Below are positions 1 through 11,184 of a DNA stretch of 30,049 bases, one piece after another (position 1 is the first letter of the stretch; each line of letters begins with the position of its first letter). Source of the DNA: Hydnum rufescens UP504. Its lineage: Eukaryota > Basidiomycota > Agaricomycetes > Cantharellales > Hydnaceae. Both the position numbers and the translations under genes were made by a program. The stretch is taken from NCBI GenBank assembly GCA_014904985.1, contig MU128948.1, positions 226,937 through 256,985 on the forward strand, read 5' to 3'. Under the pieces are notes generated by a model. The model saw nothing but the letters and a program-made list of their open reading frames with translations. It did no database searches and had not been told where the DNA came from.

Positions 1-917
1 TGACAGAAATTCTTTACCTCGCTCACCTCCAACTTCTCGTGGGGAGAGTTGAATACCCAGCACGCCAGCGCCGCTTCCAACCCCCGCTTCTCTCAAACAC
101 GGTGTACGAAATGCGTAAGCCTACGGTCACCCGCAGCCAGTGCTCGCCGACGAACCGGTATAACGGACAGACACGACGTACGAGTCCACAAGGGTCGAGA
201 TCGTACCCTTTGTTGGTCCGTGGGCCAGCAGCCGTTCCACCGCAATAGACGACGCTCCGGTGTCCCCCATGCTGACTTTATCCGTTCCGGCGCGGGACGG
301 AATCCGCGCCTGCGACCGTCGAGTGCGAGTCCGGTGGTGTCCCGGTGCAGGGTCAACCGTGATCGCTTGACTCGGTCCATCGATCTTAACGGCACGAATT
401 ATACGCGATGCAGGTTCGCGCGTACGACGGTAAGCACTGGTGGTCATGGAGTGGAGAGTGGCGGAAGGAGGGTGATATTGAGTAACATACGTTGTCGGCA
501 GCTGCTCGAAGTACGCATTGCGAGAGGTCAACTGGTTGCCGAGATTGGGCACTTTGCGTGCGGGCGAGCGGTTCGCGATCGCGGGTCCATTGACCGATGC
601 ACTGTATTTGTCGCCATTTTCAGTGCGCTGGGTCTTCTTTCTCGCGTACGTCGTACGATCTCCCTTTGTCACGACGATTGTCTCTATCGTCGATTCGCGC
701 GAATGACCATGCATGCGATAATCCGTTGCGTGAAGCCGTCCATCTCAGATAATCAGCCTTGTCTCATTTTTCTGGGGTGGAATTGGCATGGCGAACACAT
801 TCCCCCCTACGAACAGTGGAGATGGGAGTCCCTCCCCATACTGGCTTGCTTGCGAATATGTCCCAATCAGAATTGGGTGAGGGCAAGTGTAAATCACTGC
901 GATAGGAGCGAAACAAG
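1..917 (-). pseudogene. HIS7: HIS7 copy 0, inverted and truncated (imidazole glycerol phosphate synthase)
   Basis: Read on the minus strand, this is the end of the glutamine amidotransferase half followed by most of the cyclase half of the fused HisH-HisF enzyme, which turns PRFAR and glutamine into imidazole glycerol phosphate and AICAR. Recognisable pieces are the stretch before the amidotransferase His-Glu pair (about 745-900), the start of the cyclase barrel (about 660-720), a stretch like ITVDPAPG (about 330-370) and the beta-strand block AGTDKVSMG (near 270-290). The gene's 3' end lies outside the window. About 330 nt of cyclase are missing near 185-200, where ERLLAHG runs directly into a segment that in other copies sits past the catalytic loop. 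Several frameshifts are also present. It is the only HIS7 copy on this strand and meets the + strand array head-on at about 917. Confidence 0.8.
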
Positions 918-946
918 AGTTGGGGGGTACTTGTTCGTCGGGTGTA
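918..946 (+). pseudogene. HIS7: HIS7 3'-end fragment
   Basis: These bases match the last codons and TAG stop of the + strand HIS7 copies (compare 4,425-4,453 and 7,808-7,836). The fragment abuts the inverted copy 0 with no linker, so it is the broken-off tail of the HIS7 gene that once preceded M1. The breakpoint can only be placed between about 914 and 919. Confidence 0.65.
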
Positions 947-1086
947 GTGGCTAGATTACATTGCTTAGACTGAGGTGGATTTTCTGTGCTGCAAGACTGT
1001 TGCTGTATCAAATACAAGATATCAAGATGGGATCCCTTGAGGTGAAGTGAATGGTCGACCAGCTTCTTGCTGGACCTGTGGGGGAC

Positions 1087-2152
1087 CTAGAGGCAATATC
1101 TAATGGCAAATTGTGCATTTGACAGGATTTTTGTGGAGACTTTCAATCTACTATTAAACACACTAGTTGACGAAGGGAGGGACCGAGGATTAAGAGCTAG
1201 GCATCGGAACCTTTGAGAGGAAAAAAGATATGAGAAGACCAAATATGCACCCCAAACCCCCGTCACAAACATGCCTACAATTGGGCTTAGATCAAGCGAG
1301 AACAGAAAGTAGGGAAAGAAAACAATCAATAATACTACAGCCGGTCCACCGACGCGTAAAAGTAATCTTCTCCACTCTGCAACAAATGTTGAGAAGAAAT
1401 AAGAAGCAATTGACTGGAATGGCATACTCTTCATGTCTTCCCATTTGGAGCGCACGGCCTCCACGGCCAATGAAAGCCACCTTCGAGCGCGTGGCGTCAC
1501 ATAATCCTCAAAGAAGAACCAGGGCCAAACCGGGGGACGGACATCTTCCAGGAACCCGATCCAGTAGGTGCTGGGAACCAGGTTAAGTATTGTGAGTATG
1601 AACAGGATTATAAACCACTTGAGTCTAGAAAAGACCCTTACACCACAAGATACAGAGACCCCAAGACCCAGTCCAGAATGGTTGGCGATATAGAATGTCC
1701 TTGCATGCCCAGAGCAAACTTCGCAGTGCCGACACCCAGTATGATCGTAGTATTCAGAAGGCGATACAAGGTGATCTTGACAACGGCTGGATGCCCGCTT
1801 AGAATATAACAGATCTCTCAGACCATGTTTCACCAAGGTATAGGATCCATGGGAAACTTGTTACCTACCGCTCATCCCAGGATGCACCAGTGGGGGAGTT
1901 ATGATGAGAACTAGAGGACCCGCTATTCTGAGGATGTGAAGCTCAGTAATAGTGCGAAACCGGTCAGCAGAGTCTTACACGCGGATCAGAGTCCGGGCTA
2001 CTTCGTTGAGTCGGGTGGGTTTGATGTGGGCCTAGAGTATCACTACACACCGATAGTGAGCGGGTCATTCAGATTCCATCCATGGTGCGAAAACCCACAG
2101 CATGTACTCCTCTCGAGGTCCCTCTGTTAGTGTAGACCTGTCTTACAGACAT
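1087..2152 (-). pseudogene. M1, multi-pass membrane protein gene, probably broken
   Basis: First copy of the M family (see M4 for the model). The exons holding GHPAVVKITLYRLLN, the HSISPTILDW block and FLEDVRPPVWPWFFFEDY are in phase, with introns GTAAGG...CCCAG (about 1,593-1,663) and GTATGC...TGCAG. The last exon encodes two hydrophobic stretches around SLDLSPIV. Two things look wrong. Exon 1 (ATG at 2,150-2,152) is one nucleotide longer than in M5, so it does not join exon 2 in phase. The usual stop near 1,200 is missed because of a frame slip, extending the protein to a TAA at 1,087. If exon 1 uses another donor, this copy could still make protein. The protein family has no name I recognise. 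Confidence 0.55.
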
Positions 2153-2716
2153 CAAAGGACGGCAGGAAGGACGGAACGGTTGAGTAGGAGTCAAGATGGA
2201 CGACACAAAACGGAGGGTGTTCGAGGCAATTTGAAGGGCGGTCGGTGGAGGGTTGCTCAGATATAAAAACATAGCAAATGGTACGTCGAGTCGCCGGAAG
2301 TTGCTTCTTAGAGTAAGTTCCAAAGTTGCCAGTTCGGGTGCCTGAACACAAAGGCTTGAGGATGGATGAAACGTTCTACTTGTTGCCTATAGCCAACTGT
2401 GCGGCGCTGCCTGCTGCCCCCGGAGGTTCTGTATTCCGTCTTAGCTGCCAGATGACCGAATACGAGCACGGGAGTTTCTGTTTATTATTTTCAGTATGTA
2501 CAGTCAACTAGAGTATTGCATGCGGATCAAAGTCCGGGATATGTTGCTGAGTCGGGTGGGCTTGATGGTGGAAAATCCACCGCACGTACCCCTCTCGAGG
2601 CCCCTCTTTCGTGTAGACTGTCTTACAGGCATGAATCGCAGGGAAGGACAGAGGGGTTGATTACAAATCAAGCTCGACGCGACGTGAGAGCATGTTTTGC
2701 AACACCAGTGCATATC
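2153..2716. repeat. Rearranged spacer with a second copy of M exons 1-2
   Basis: Positions 2,516-2,632 repeat, on the minus strand, the exon 1-intron-exon 2 part of M1 (compare 1,980-2,152): an ATG at 2,630-2,632 followed by PVRQSTRKRG and a GTACGT donor. The two copies are separated by about 365 bp: 2,153-2,340 resembles the normal M upstream region and includes TATAAAAA near 2,260, and 2,341-2,505 has no counterpart elsewhere in the window. The approximately 400-bp HIS7 5' flank seen in other units is missing, so HIS7-1 has no promoter region of the usual kind. Confidence 0.6.
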
Positions 2717-4453
2717 TTGCGTTTGGCTTGTACTGAACTACGCTCGTAATGTCCGGAGTATCGCTTGGTTATAGCTATGGATGGGTGTCTATTGCCGAGG
2801 ACTTTGACAACGCTGATGCATACGGGCATGTTTGGCATCCTGATCGCTGCCTGACGAAAGGCAATCTGATAAGTGTGCCCCTCCTAGAAGCTTATATTCC
2901 CTGGCGTGGGCATTTTGGATGAATTTCACTACAAAGAACCTATTGGAGCCGCTGCACACGTACATTCCATCCTGACGTCCGTACTTTGGGATATGCGTCG
3001 GCATGTCCCCCATCGATGGATGGTCTGAGAATCATTGATTCGCCTATTGGTCTTCGACAACGTTGGAAAACCCATGCCTTACATGGTCCGGAACTATGCC
3101 GCGCTCCTCACCTCTGGGAAAGAAAATAGGGCGCACGAGCGCGTAGAGACTGGTATGGATGAAGACGAGACGTATTACTTTGTTCACTCCTATCGAGCGC
3201 CTTACTTGCCCTCACACATTTCTGATTGGGCACATACGACAACCCAATATGGGAGGGAACTCTTCCTCTCTACTGTCCATCGAGGGAATGTGTTTGCATG
3301 CCAATTTCACCCAGAAAAATCAGGCAAGGCTGGTCTTGGAGTCCTTCGATCGTGACCGGAGGCTCCCGTCCACGCCATCGATGCAGAGTACCCTTCCTTC
3401 CCAAAACGAACGATCACGATATCTGAGATGGACGGATTCACGAAACGGATTATCGCATGCATGGTCATTCGCGCGAGCGACGATGGAGACCTCGTGGCGA
3501 CAAAGGGAGATCAGTACGACGCACGCGATAAAGAATATCCCAGAGCACTGAAAATAGCGACAAATACAACTGCCTCGGTCAATGGGACCCGCGATCGCGG
3601 ACCCTCGCCCGCACGCAAAAGTGCGCAATCTAGGCAAACCAGTCGCCCTTGCGATGCGGTACTTCGAGTCAGGCGCCGACGAAGTATGTTTACTCAATAT
3701 CACTTCCTTCTGCCACTTTCCACTCCATGACTAACCATTGCTTGCCATCATACGCGAAGCTGCATCGCGTATATTCGTGCCCCTTATGATCGATGGAGGA
3801 ATCAAGGACACGGTCGACCCTGACGGGACACCGCGGAGCGCGCTCGAGGTCGCAGGCGCGTATTTTCGCGCCGGGACGGATAAAGTTAGCATTGGGAGCG
3901 AGGCCGTCATTGCGGTGGAACGGCTGCTGGCCCACGGGACGGGTTAAGGGGACGGCGCGAGTCCCATCGAGACGATTTCGCGTGTGTATGGACCAGGCGG
4001 TCGTGGTCTTCCGTGGCCCCTCGTCATGTGCTCGTAGACCCAGACACGTACGATGACCCTCATGCTAGCGATGTCTCTGAGCGAGAGCGACAGGTCCCGA
4101 GTGTGGTGGTATCAGCGCACCGTGAGTGGTGGCCCCGAATCGCACTCTCTACCGGTCACACAACTCGTTCAGGGCGTAGAGACGTTGGGTGCCGGTGAGA
4201 TACTGCTGAATAGCATCGATCGAGATGGAACGAATCAAGGGTATGATCTCAACCTCGTGGACATCCGAGTTGTACGTCGCTCAGTGCGTATACCGGCCGT
4301 GTCGAGCAGTGGTGCGGGTGCTCCGTAGCATTTTGTAGACGTGTTTGAGAGAACGGGAGTAGAAGTGGAGCTGACGGCTGGGTATTTCATGGAGAAGAAG
4401 TAGAGGTGAAGAATTTCTGTCGAAGTCGAGGGGTACTTGTTCGCCGGGCGTAG
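2717..4453 (+). pseudogene. HIS7: HIS7-1, broken imidazole glycerol phosphate synthase
   Basis: Fused glutamine amidotransferase (about 2,720-3,350) and HisF cyclase (about 3,420-4,453). The nucleophile block GICVG is readable near 2,995-3,007 but is followed by a deletion of about 33 nt. The His-Glu block CQFHPEKSG is intact near 3,300-3,325. In the cyclase, the segment RIIACM is followed by Val (GTC, 3,463-3,465) where the family and sister copies have the catalytic Asp. The second catalytic Asp block LLNSIDRDGTNQGYD is readable at about 4,203-4,245. An in-frame TAG lies at 4,326-4,328 in the GAP-HFVDVF stretch. Several frameshifts separate these blocks. It lacks the promoter flank of its sisters. 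Not functional. Confidence 0.85.
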
Positions 4454-4710
4454 TAGCTGGCTTAGAGTGGGGTGGATTTTCTGTGCTGCAAGACTGTTGC
4501 TGTATCAAATACAAGATGTCAAGATGGGAAGATGAGATCCCTCAAGGTAAAGTTGAGTCGTCGACCGGCTTCTTGTTGGACCCATGGAGTACCTTCTTTC
4601 CCAGGAGCAATATCTAATGGCAAATTGTGCATTTGACAAGATTTTTGTGGATACTCTCCATTTACTACTATACACACTAGTTCACAAAGGGAGGGCCCGA
4701 GGATTAAGGC

Positions 4711-5643
4711 CTAGACCTCCGGGGAATCTGGGAAGACAAGGTTTGCGACAAACCTCCAAAGCATCACCGCAAATAACAATGAAATGAGGCCCAGACCAAC
4801 TGGAAGCAGAAGCAGGATGAAAAATGGGAGTAATGCAAACACTTCAGGGAGTCTAAGGTCTGCAGCAAATTTTATGAGAAGAAATAAAAAGCAGTTGACC
4901 GGAATGACATACACGTCTTTATGTCTTCCCATCGGTGGCGCATGGCCTCCACCACCATCGAAAACAACCTTCGCGCAAGTGGCGTCACATGATCGTCAGA
5001 GAAGAACCAGGACCAAACCGGGGGACGGTATCTTCCAGGAACCCAATCCAGTAGGTGCTAGGGACCAGATTAAGTATCGTGGGTATGAACAGGATTAAAA
5101 ACCACTTGAGTCTAGAAAAGACACTCACACCACAACATACAGAGATCCCAAGACCCAGTCCAGAATGGTTGGTGATATAGAATGTCCTTGCATGGCCAAA
5201 ATAAACTTCCTAGTGCCGACACCCAGTATGATCATAGCATTGAGAAGGCGATACAAGGTGATCTTGATAACAGGTGGGTGTCCGCTGATAAATACAACCG
5301 ATCTCTCAGTCCACACCTCACAAAGGTACACGATTCATTGGAAACTTGTGCCTACCGCTCATCCGAGGATGCATCAGTGGCGGAGTTATGATGAGAAATA
5401 GAGGGCTCATTATTCTAAGAGTGTGGAGTCAACTAATAGTGCAAGAACAGTCACCAGGTTCTTACATGAGGACCATTGCCGGGGATGCTTGGTTGAATCA
5501 GGTGGGCTTGAGGTGGTGCCACAGGACTGCACACCGATAGTGAGACAATGTTCAGAGTCCATCAGTGCGGCAAAAATCCATAGCACGCACTCCAATCGAG
5601 CTCGCTCTCCCAGAGAGGAATCAGAGGATCGTCTTACAGCCAT
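4711..5643 (-). pseudogene. M2, multi-pass membrane protein gene with a frameshift in exon 5
   Basis: Six-exon M model with ATG at 5,641-5,643 (MAVRRSSDSSLGERARL), the short proline-rich exon 2 ending NGPH, the SISHHNSATDASSDER exon, and the membrane exon with LYRLLNAMIILGVG and HSISPTILDW. All five GT-AG junctions are present. One base is missing in exon 5 near 5,030: the sequence coding FLEDVRPPVW in M1 reads out of frame here and soon meets a stop. The last exon is still open and hydrophobic, ending PDSPEV and TAG at 4,711. It lies tail-to-tail with HIS7-1 and diverges from HIS7-2. Confidence 0.7.
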
Positions 5644-6111
5644 AAGGGGATCGGGAGGGAAAGGACGGGAGGTCGACTAGGGAATCGAGATGGACAAGGC
5701 AAAGGGTTCGTGTTCGAGGCGACGTAATCGGCGCGGGCTTGCTGAGAGCCAAGTTGCGGTCTGTAGCCCGCAGTGACGCAGTCCCCTCATCTTGGAATTT
5801 GTCCAAGGCGGTCTTGAATTTCACACGTCACGTGCAGGGGCACCTTGCTCACTGAAGACTAAGTCCTTCAAAAGCCTAATGCCAACGGACGGCTCATAGA
5901 TGGGGGCGGAGCAAGAACTGAGATTGATTCAGCGGCCCAGGACAATGTATCATAGGTAATCTGTGCATCCGAGCTTGTACCTCCAACAACTGGCACAGTT
6001 CCGTCTTTTGTAATTTGGAGATTGTTCTACAGCTGGTGCAACAAATCGGGCGTAACACCGCTCATTCGCTTGTGCAGAACCTTTTTTGCGACGGCAGTAC
6101 TTATCTCGGGT
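5644..6111. promoter_or_regulatory. Divergent promoter region between M2 and HIS7-2
   Basis: About 470 bp separate the M2 ATG from the first recognisable HIS7-2 codons. It holds the pyrimidine-rich M leader (on the minus strand just upstream of the ATG), the palindrome CACGTG at 5,829-5,834 and the block TTTGTAATTTGGAGATTGTT near 6,009. All three recur in the equivalent spacers of units 3, 4 and 6. The CACGTG lies 186 bp from the M2 ATG. Sequence conservation in otherwise decaying DNA suggests a control region for both directions, but no transcript start can be seen. Confidence 0.5.
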
Positions 6112-7836
6112 TTGGAATTTCTTGCTGGCACTGGACTCCCAAACACCCTCAGGGTGCTCGGTTATCGTTATGAAGGGATATCTACCCCGAGGACTTTGAC
6201 AAGGCTAATGGATGTCTCGCATCCTGATTACCGTGTCGACGACGCTCAACGAAAGGCTATCCGATGGGTGTGCTCCTCATAGAAACGTATATCCCCCGGT
6301 GTAGGCGCTTTCGAGACCCCGAGCATCAATCTCAGTACAAAGGGCTACTGGAACCACTGCGAGCGTACATTCAATCCGGATATCCGTACTTTGGAATATT
6401 GGAATATGCATCGGCATGCAGATCCTCTTCGCTTTGTCTACTGAGCCCCCGTCGGTGGATGGTCTGGGGATCATCGACTCCCCTATTGGTCTCTTCGACA
6501 ACGCTGGAAAACCCGTGCCTCATATGGACTGGAACCACGTCGCGCTCCTCACCTCGGGGAAAGAAAATAGGGCGCGCGAGCGTGTAGAGACGGGTATGGA
6601 CGAAGATGAGGCGTCTTACTTTGTTACTTGCCCTCATGCAATTCTGATTGGGCACATACAGCAACCCAATATGGGAGGGAACACTTCCTCTCTACTGTCT
6701 GTCGAGGGAATGTGTTTGCATGCCAATTTCACCCAGAAGAATCGGCAAGGCTGGTCGTAGAGTCCTTCGATCGTGGCTGAAGGCGTCCGTCCACGCCATC
6801 GATGCGGAGCACCCTTGTTTCCCGAAACGAACGGTCACAATATATAAGAGGGTCGGATTATCGGATGCACGGACATTCTCGTGAACGATGATGGAGACGT
6901 CGTGGTGACAAAGGGGATCGATACGATGTACGGGAGAAAAAAGATCGAAAATAGCGACGACTACAACTGCCTCAGTCAATGGGGCCTGTGATCGCGCCCG
7001 CACACAAAGTGCGCAATCTAGGCAAATCAGTCACCCTCGCGATGCGGTACTTCGAGCCGACGAAGCATGTTTACTCAATATCACCTCCTTCCGTCACTCT
7101 CCACTCCGTGACCAGCCGATACTCGCCGTCGTACGCGAGACTGCATCGCGTATATTCGTGCCTCTTACGATCTGTGGGGGGATCAAGGACACAGTTGACC
7201 CTGATGGCCTGACGGACACCACCGAGCGCGCTTGAGGTTTAGTATTGGGAACGAGGCCGTTATCCCGGTGGAGCGGCTGCTGGCCTGCGGGATGGGCCAA
7301 GGGGACGGTACGAGTCCTATCGAGACGATTTCGCGTATGTACGGGCGCCAGGCCGTCATGGTCTCTGTGGACCCGCGTCGTGTGTTGGTAGACCCAGAGA
7401 CGTACGATGGCCCCCATGCCACCGAACTTGTATGTGATGAGCGAGCAGTGTCTCTTCCGAGCAAGAGCGACAGGCCCCGAGCATGGTGGTATCAGTGCAC
7501 TGTGAGTGTGGCCGCGAATCGTGCCCTTTCTCTGTCAAACAACTCGTTCAGGGTGTGGAGACGTTAGGTGCGGGTGAGATACTGCTGAATAGCATCGATC
7601 GAGATGGAACGAATCAAGGGTATGATCTCGACCTCGTGGACCTCGTGCGTCGCTCAGTCCGTACACCGGTCGTGGCGAGTAGTGGAGCGGGAGCTCCGCA
7701 ACATTTCGTAGACGTGTTTGAGAGAACAAGTGTGGAAGCGGCGCTGGCGGCTGGGGTATTTCATAGAGAAGAAGTGGAGGTGAGCGAGGTGAAGGATTTC
7801 TGTCGGAGTCGGGGAGTACTTGTTCGTTGGGTGTAG
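6112..7836 (+). pseudogene. HIS7: HIS7-2, broken imidazole glycerol phosphate synthase
   Basis: Same gene as HIS7-1. The first codons are damaged: sequence for DYGAGNVRSL-like residues is missing near 6,130-6,145. At the amidotransferase nucleophile an 8-nt tandem duplication (TTGGAATA at 6,391-6,398 and again at 6,399-6,406) shifts the frame just before the catalytic Cys codon. The HisF first strand still encodes an Asp (CTDILVND). The C-terminal third is the best preserved: an uninterrupted frame from about 7,483 to 7,836 contains LLNSIDRDGTNQGYDLDLVD, ASSGAGAPQHFVDVF and the TAG stop. Decayed, but the C-terminal part is a good reference for the ancestral protein. Confidence 0.85.
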
Positions 7837-8088
7837 TGGCTAGATTACAATGTTTAGAGTATAGGTGGATTTTCAGTGCCGCAATAAACACAACATGCAA
7901 AATGGGATCCCATTTGAAGTCAGGCTGAGTGTTCGGCCAGCTTCTTGTTCGACCTGCGGAGGACCTTGTTTCCCAGAGGCACAACATCGTATGTTCAATA
8001 GCAAATCGTCCATTCGGTGGCATTTTGCTCGTATTCTCAATTTACTACTAAACACACTAGTTCAAAGGGAGGGCCCGAGGATTGAGGC

Positions 8089-9048
8089 CTAGACCTCCAA
8101 GGAATCTGGGAAGACAATATGTGCGACAAACGCACATATGCCTCCCCAAAGTGCCCCCCCAACTAAAAATACAATGGTGCTCAGATCAAGCGGTGGCAGG
8201 AGAAACGGGAGTCAATACACCCAATTCAAGGAGGAGGATTGCGAAAAGTTCTCGTTTCCAATCTGCGGCAAATTTGGTGAGAAGAAATCAAAAGCAATTG
8301 ACAGGAATGGCATACTCCTCTTCATGTCTTCCCATTTGTGGCGCGATGGCCCCCATCACCATCGAAAACAACTTTCGCACAAGTGGCATCATACGAACCT
8401 CAGAGAACAACCAGGGCCAAACCGGGGGACGGACGTCTTCCAGGAATCCAATCCAATAGGTCCTGTGGACGATATTAAGTATCGCGGGCATAAACAGGAT
8501 TAGAGACCGCTTGAGTCTAGAAAAGACACTTACACCACAACATACAGAGATCCCAAGACCCAGTCCAGAATGGTTGGTGATATAGAATGACCTTGCATGG
8601 CCAGAATAAACTTCGCAGTGCCGACACCCAATATGATCATAGTATTGAGGAGGCGATACAAGGTGATCTTGATAACAGGTGGATGTCCGCTTAAAAATAT
8701 GACAGATCCCTTAGTCCGCGCTTCACCAAGGTACACGATTCATTGGAAACTTGTACCTACCGCTCATCCGAGGATCTATCAGTGGCGGAGTTATGATGAG
8801 AAATAGAGGCCTCATTATTCTAAGAGCGTGGAGTTGATTGATAGTGAGAAAGCAGTCAACAGGTTCTCACATGGGGACCATTGCCTGGGATCCTCGGTTG
8901 AATTAGGTGGGCTTGAGGTGGTGCTACAGGACTGCACGCCGATAGTGAGACAGCATTCAGATTGCATCAGTGCGGAGAAAATATATAGCACGCACTCCAA
9001 TCGAGCTCGCTCTCTCAGAGAGGAATTAGAGGATCGTCTTACAGCCAT
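8089..9048 (-). pseudogene. M3, multi-pass membrane protein gene, broken late
   Basis: Exons 1-4 of the M model are open and in phase: ATG at 9,046-9,048 (MAVRRSSNSSLRERARL), a proline-rich exon 2, SHHNSATDRSSDER, then LYRLLNTMIILGVG and HSISPTILDWVLGSLYVV. Exon 5 reads FLEDVRPPVWPW but has one extra base near 8,360 relative to M2 and M4, so it cannot join exon 6 in the right frame. The last exon also has in-frame stops, although another frame still encodes PPLDLSTIVF and ends PDSLEV plus TAG at 8,089. Divergent from HIS7-3 over 390 bp. Confidence 0.65.
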
Positions 9049-9436
9049 AAGGGGATCGGGAGGGAAAGGACGGGGGTTGACTAGGGAATCGAGATGGACG
9101 ATGCAAAGAGGTTCGTGTTCGACGCGACGCAAGCAACGTTGGACGTGGGCTTGCTGAGAGCTAAGTAGCGGCCTGGAGCCCGCAGTCCCCTCATATGGGA
9201 AATTGCCCAGGTAGTCGATGAGCGTTGAATTTCACATGTCACGTGTAACGCCCGCTGAAGATTAAGTCCTTGATAACTGTAGTGCCAACTGGGGCAGTAA
9301 AGTGCATCCATTGCAGTGGGGAAGCACCTCTTTTGTAATTTGGAGATCGCTCTACAGCTGGTACAACAAATCAAGCGTGACACCGCTCATTCGGTTGTGC
9401 GGAACTTTTGTGCGACGTCAGTGCTTATCTTGGGTT
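9049..9436. promoter_or_regulatory. Divergent promoter region between M3 and HIS7-3
   Basis: About 390 bp, the most compact example of the shared M/HIS7 spacer. It holds CACGTG at 9,240-9,245, 192 bp from the M3 ATG, and the TTTGTAATTTGGAGATCGCT block near 9,332, followed by the conserved CAAATC...CACCGCTCATTCGGTTGTGC stretch. No TATA box stands out in either direction. Confidence 0.5.
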
Positions 9437-11184
9437 TGGAATTTCTTGCTTGTACTAGACTACGGCGCAATGACGTCCGGAGTCTCCCAAACACCCTCAT
9501 GGAGCTCGGGTATGGTTATGAATGGATATCTGGACTTTGACAACGCTCATGCATGTCTCGCATCGTGATCGCTGTCGACGCCACTCAACGAAAGGTGATC
9601 TGATAAGTGCTGGTCTCGTAGAAACTTATATTCTCTAGTGTGGGCGCTTTCGAGACCATGAATCTCACTACAAGGGAACCATTAGAACCACTGCGCGGGT
9701 ACATTCGATCCGGACGTCCGTAATTTGGCATATGCATCTGTATGCAGGTCCTCTTCGCTTCGTCTACTGAGCCCCCTTCGATGGATGGTCTGAGAATCAT
9801 CGAGTCCCCTATTGGTCTCTTCGACAACGCTCGAACCACGTCGCGCTTCTCACTTCTGGGAAAGAAGATGAAGCACGCGGGCGCATAGAGACGGGTATGG
9901 ACGACGATTGGACATATAATTTTGTTCGCTCCTTTCCCTCATGCAATTCTGATCGGGTACATACGACAACCCAATATGGGAGGGAACTCTTCCTCTGTAC
10001 TGTCGATCGGGGAATGTGTTTGCGTGCCAATTTCACCCAGAAACATTAGCCAAGGCTGGCTTTAGAGTCCTTCGATCGTGGCTAGAGGCTCCCATCCACG
10101 CCATCGATACAGAGTACCGTTCCTTCCCAAAACGAACGATCACGATTTCTGAGGTGGATGGATTCACCAAACGGATTATGTAATGCATGGACCTTTGCGC
10201 GAACCCCAGAGCACTCAAAATCGCGATGAATATGACTGCCTCGGTCAATGGGACCCACGAGCGCGGACCCTCGCCCGCACGTAATGTCAACCTCGGCAAA
10301 CCAGTCGCCCTCGCGCTGCGGTACTTCGAGTCGGGCGCCGACGAAGTATGTTTACTCAATATCACCTTCCGCCTCTCCATGACTAACTAATGCTTGCCGT
10401 GCGCGAAGCTGCATCACGCATATTCGTGCCCTTACGATCGGCGGAGGAATCAAGGATATGGTTGACCCTGACGGGACACCACGGAGCGCGCTCGAGGTCA
10501 CTGGTGCGTATTTCCGTGCCGGGGCGGACAAAGTTAGCATCGGGAGCGAGGCCGTCATTGCCTGTTGTTGGGCCGGTGTAAAAGTCTCTACTGGTGGAAA
10601 CAAGAACGAATTGAGCCAGGCATGAGCGGCTGCTAGTCCGCGGGACTGGGCAAGGAGAGAGCACGAGTCCTATCGAGACAATTTCGCGTGTGTATGGGCA
10701 TCAGGCCATCGTGGTCTCTGTGGACCCGCGTCGTGTGCTGGTAGACCCAGAAACGTACGGTGCCCCGCATGCTAGCGAACTTGTATGTGGTGAGCGAGCG
10801 AGTCTGAGCGAGAGTGACAGGTCCCGAGCGTGGTGGTATCAGTGCACCGTGAGTGGTGCCCGCCAATCGCGCCCTCTCGGTCAAACAACTTATTCAGGGT
10901 ATAGAGACGTTGGGTGCGGGGGAGATGCTGCTGAATAGCATCGATCGAGATGGAACGAACCAAGGGGAAGATTTTGACCTCGTAGACCTCGTCCGCCGTT
11001 CTGTCCGTATACCGGTCGTGGCGAGCAGTGGTGCGGGGGCTCCGCAACATTTCGTAGACATATTTGAGAGAATGGGGGTGGAAGCGGCGCTGGTGGCTGG
11101 CGTATTTCATAAAGAATTCGAGGTGAGTGAGGTAAAGAATTTCGGTCGCATTCGGGGAGTACTGTACTTGTTCGTCGGGCGTAG
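9437..11184 (+). pseudogene. HIS7: HIS7-3, broken imidazole glycerol phosphate synthase
   Basis: The N-terminus is readable (FLLVLDYGA) but loses frame at once. At the nucleophile the frame reads stop-FGICICMQ, where sisters have YFGICIGMQ. In the first cyclase strand a TAA at 10,181-10,183 precedes the Cys-Met-Asp triplet. About 65 nt that code for the DDGDLVVTKGDQYDVREK segment are missing after about 10,204. An insertion of about 64 bp sits at 10,563-10,626, interrupting AVIAVERLL. The C-terminal frame is open from about 10,853 and carries LLNSIDRDGTNQGEDFDLVD and ASSGAGAPQHFVDIF. A clear pseudogene; it converges on M4. Confidence 0.85.

Noticed and set aside
49..954. 301-codon + strand open frame at the left end
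   Set aside because: It lies antisense to the inverted HIS7-0, whose minus-strand pieces match five other copies. The + frame shows no domain and no counterpart in those copies.
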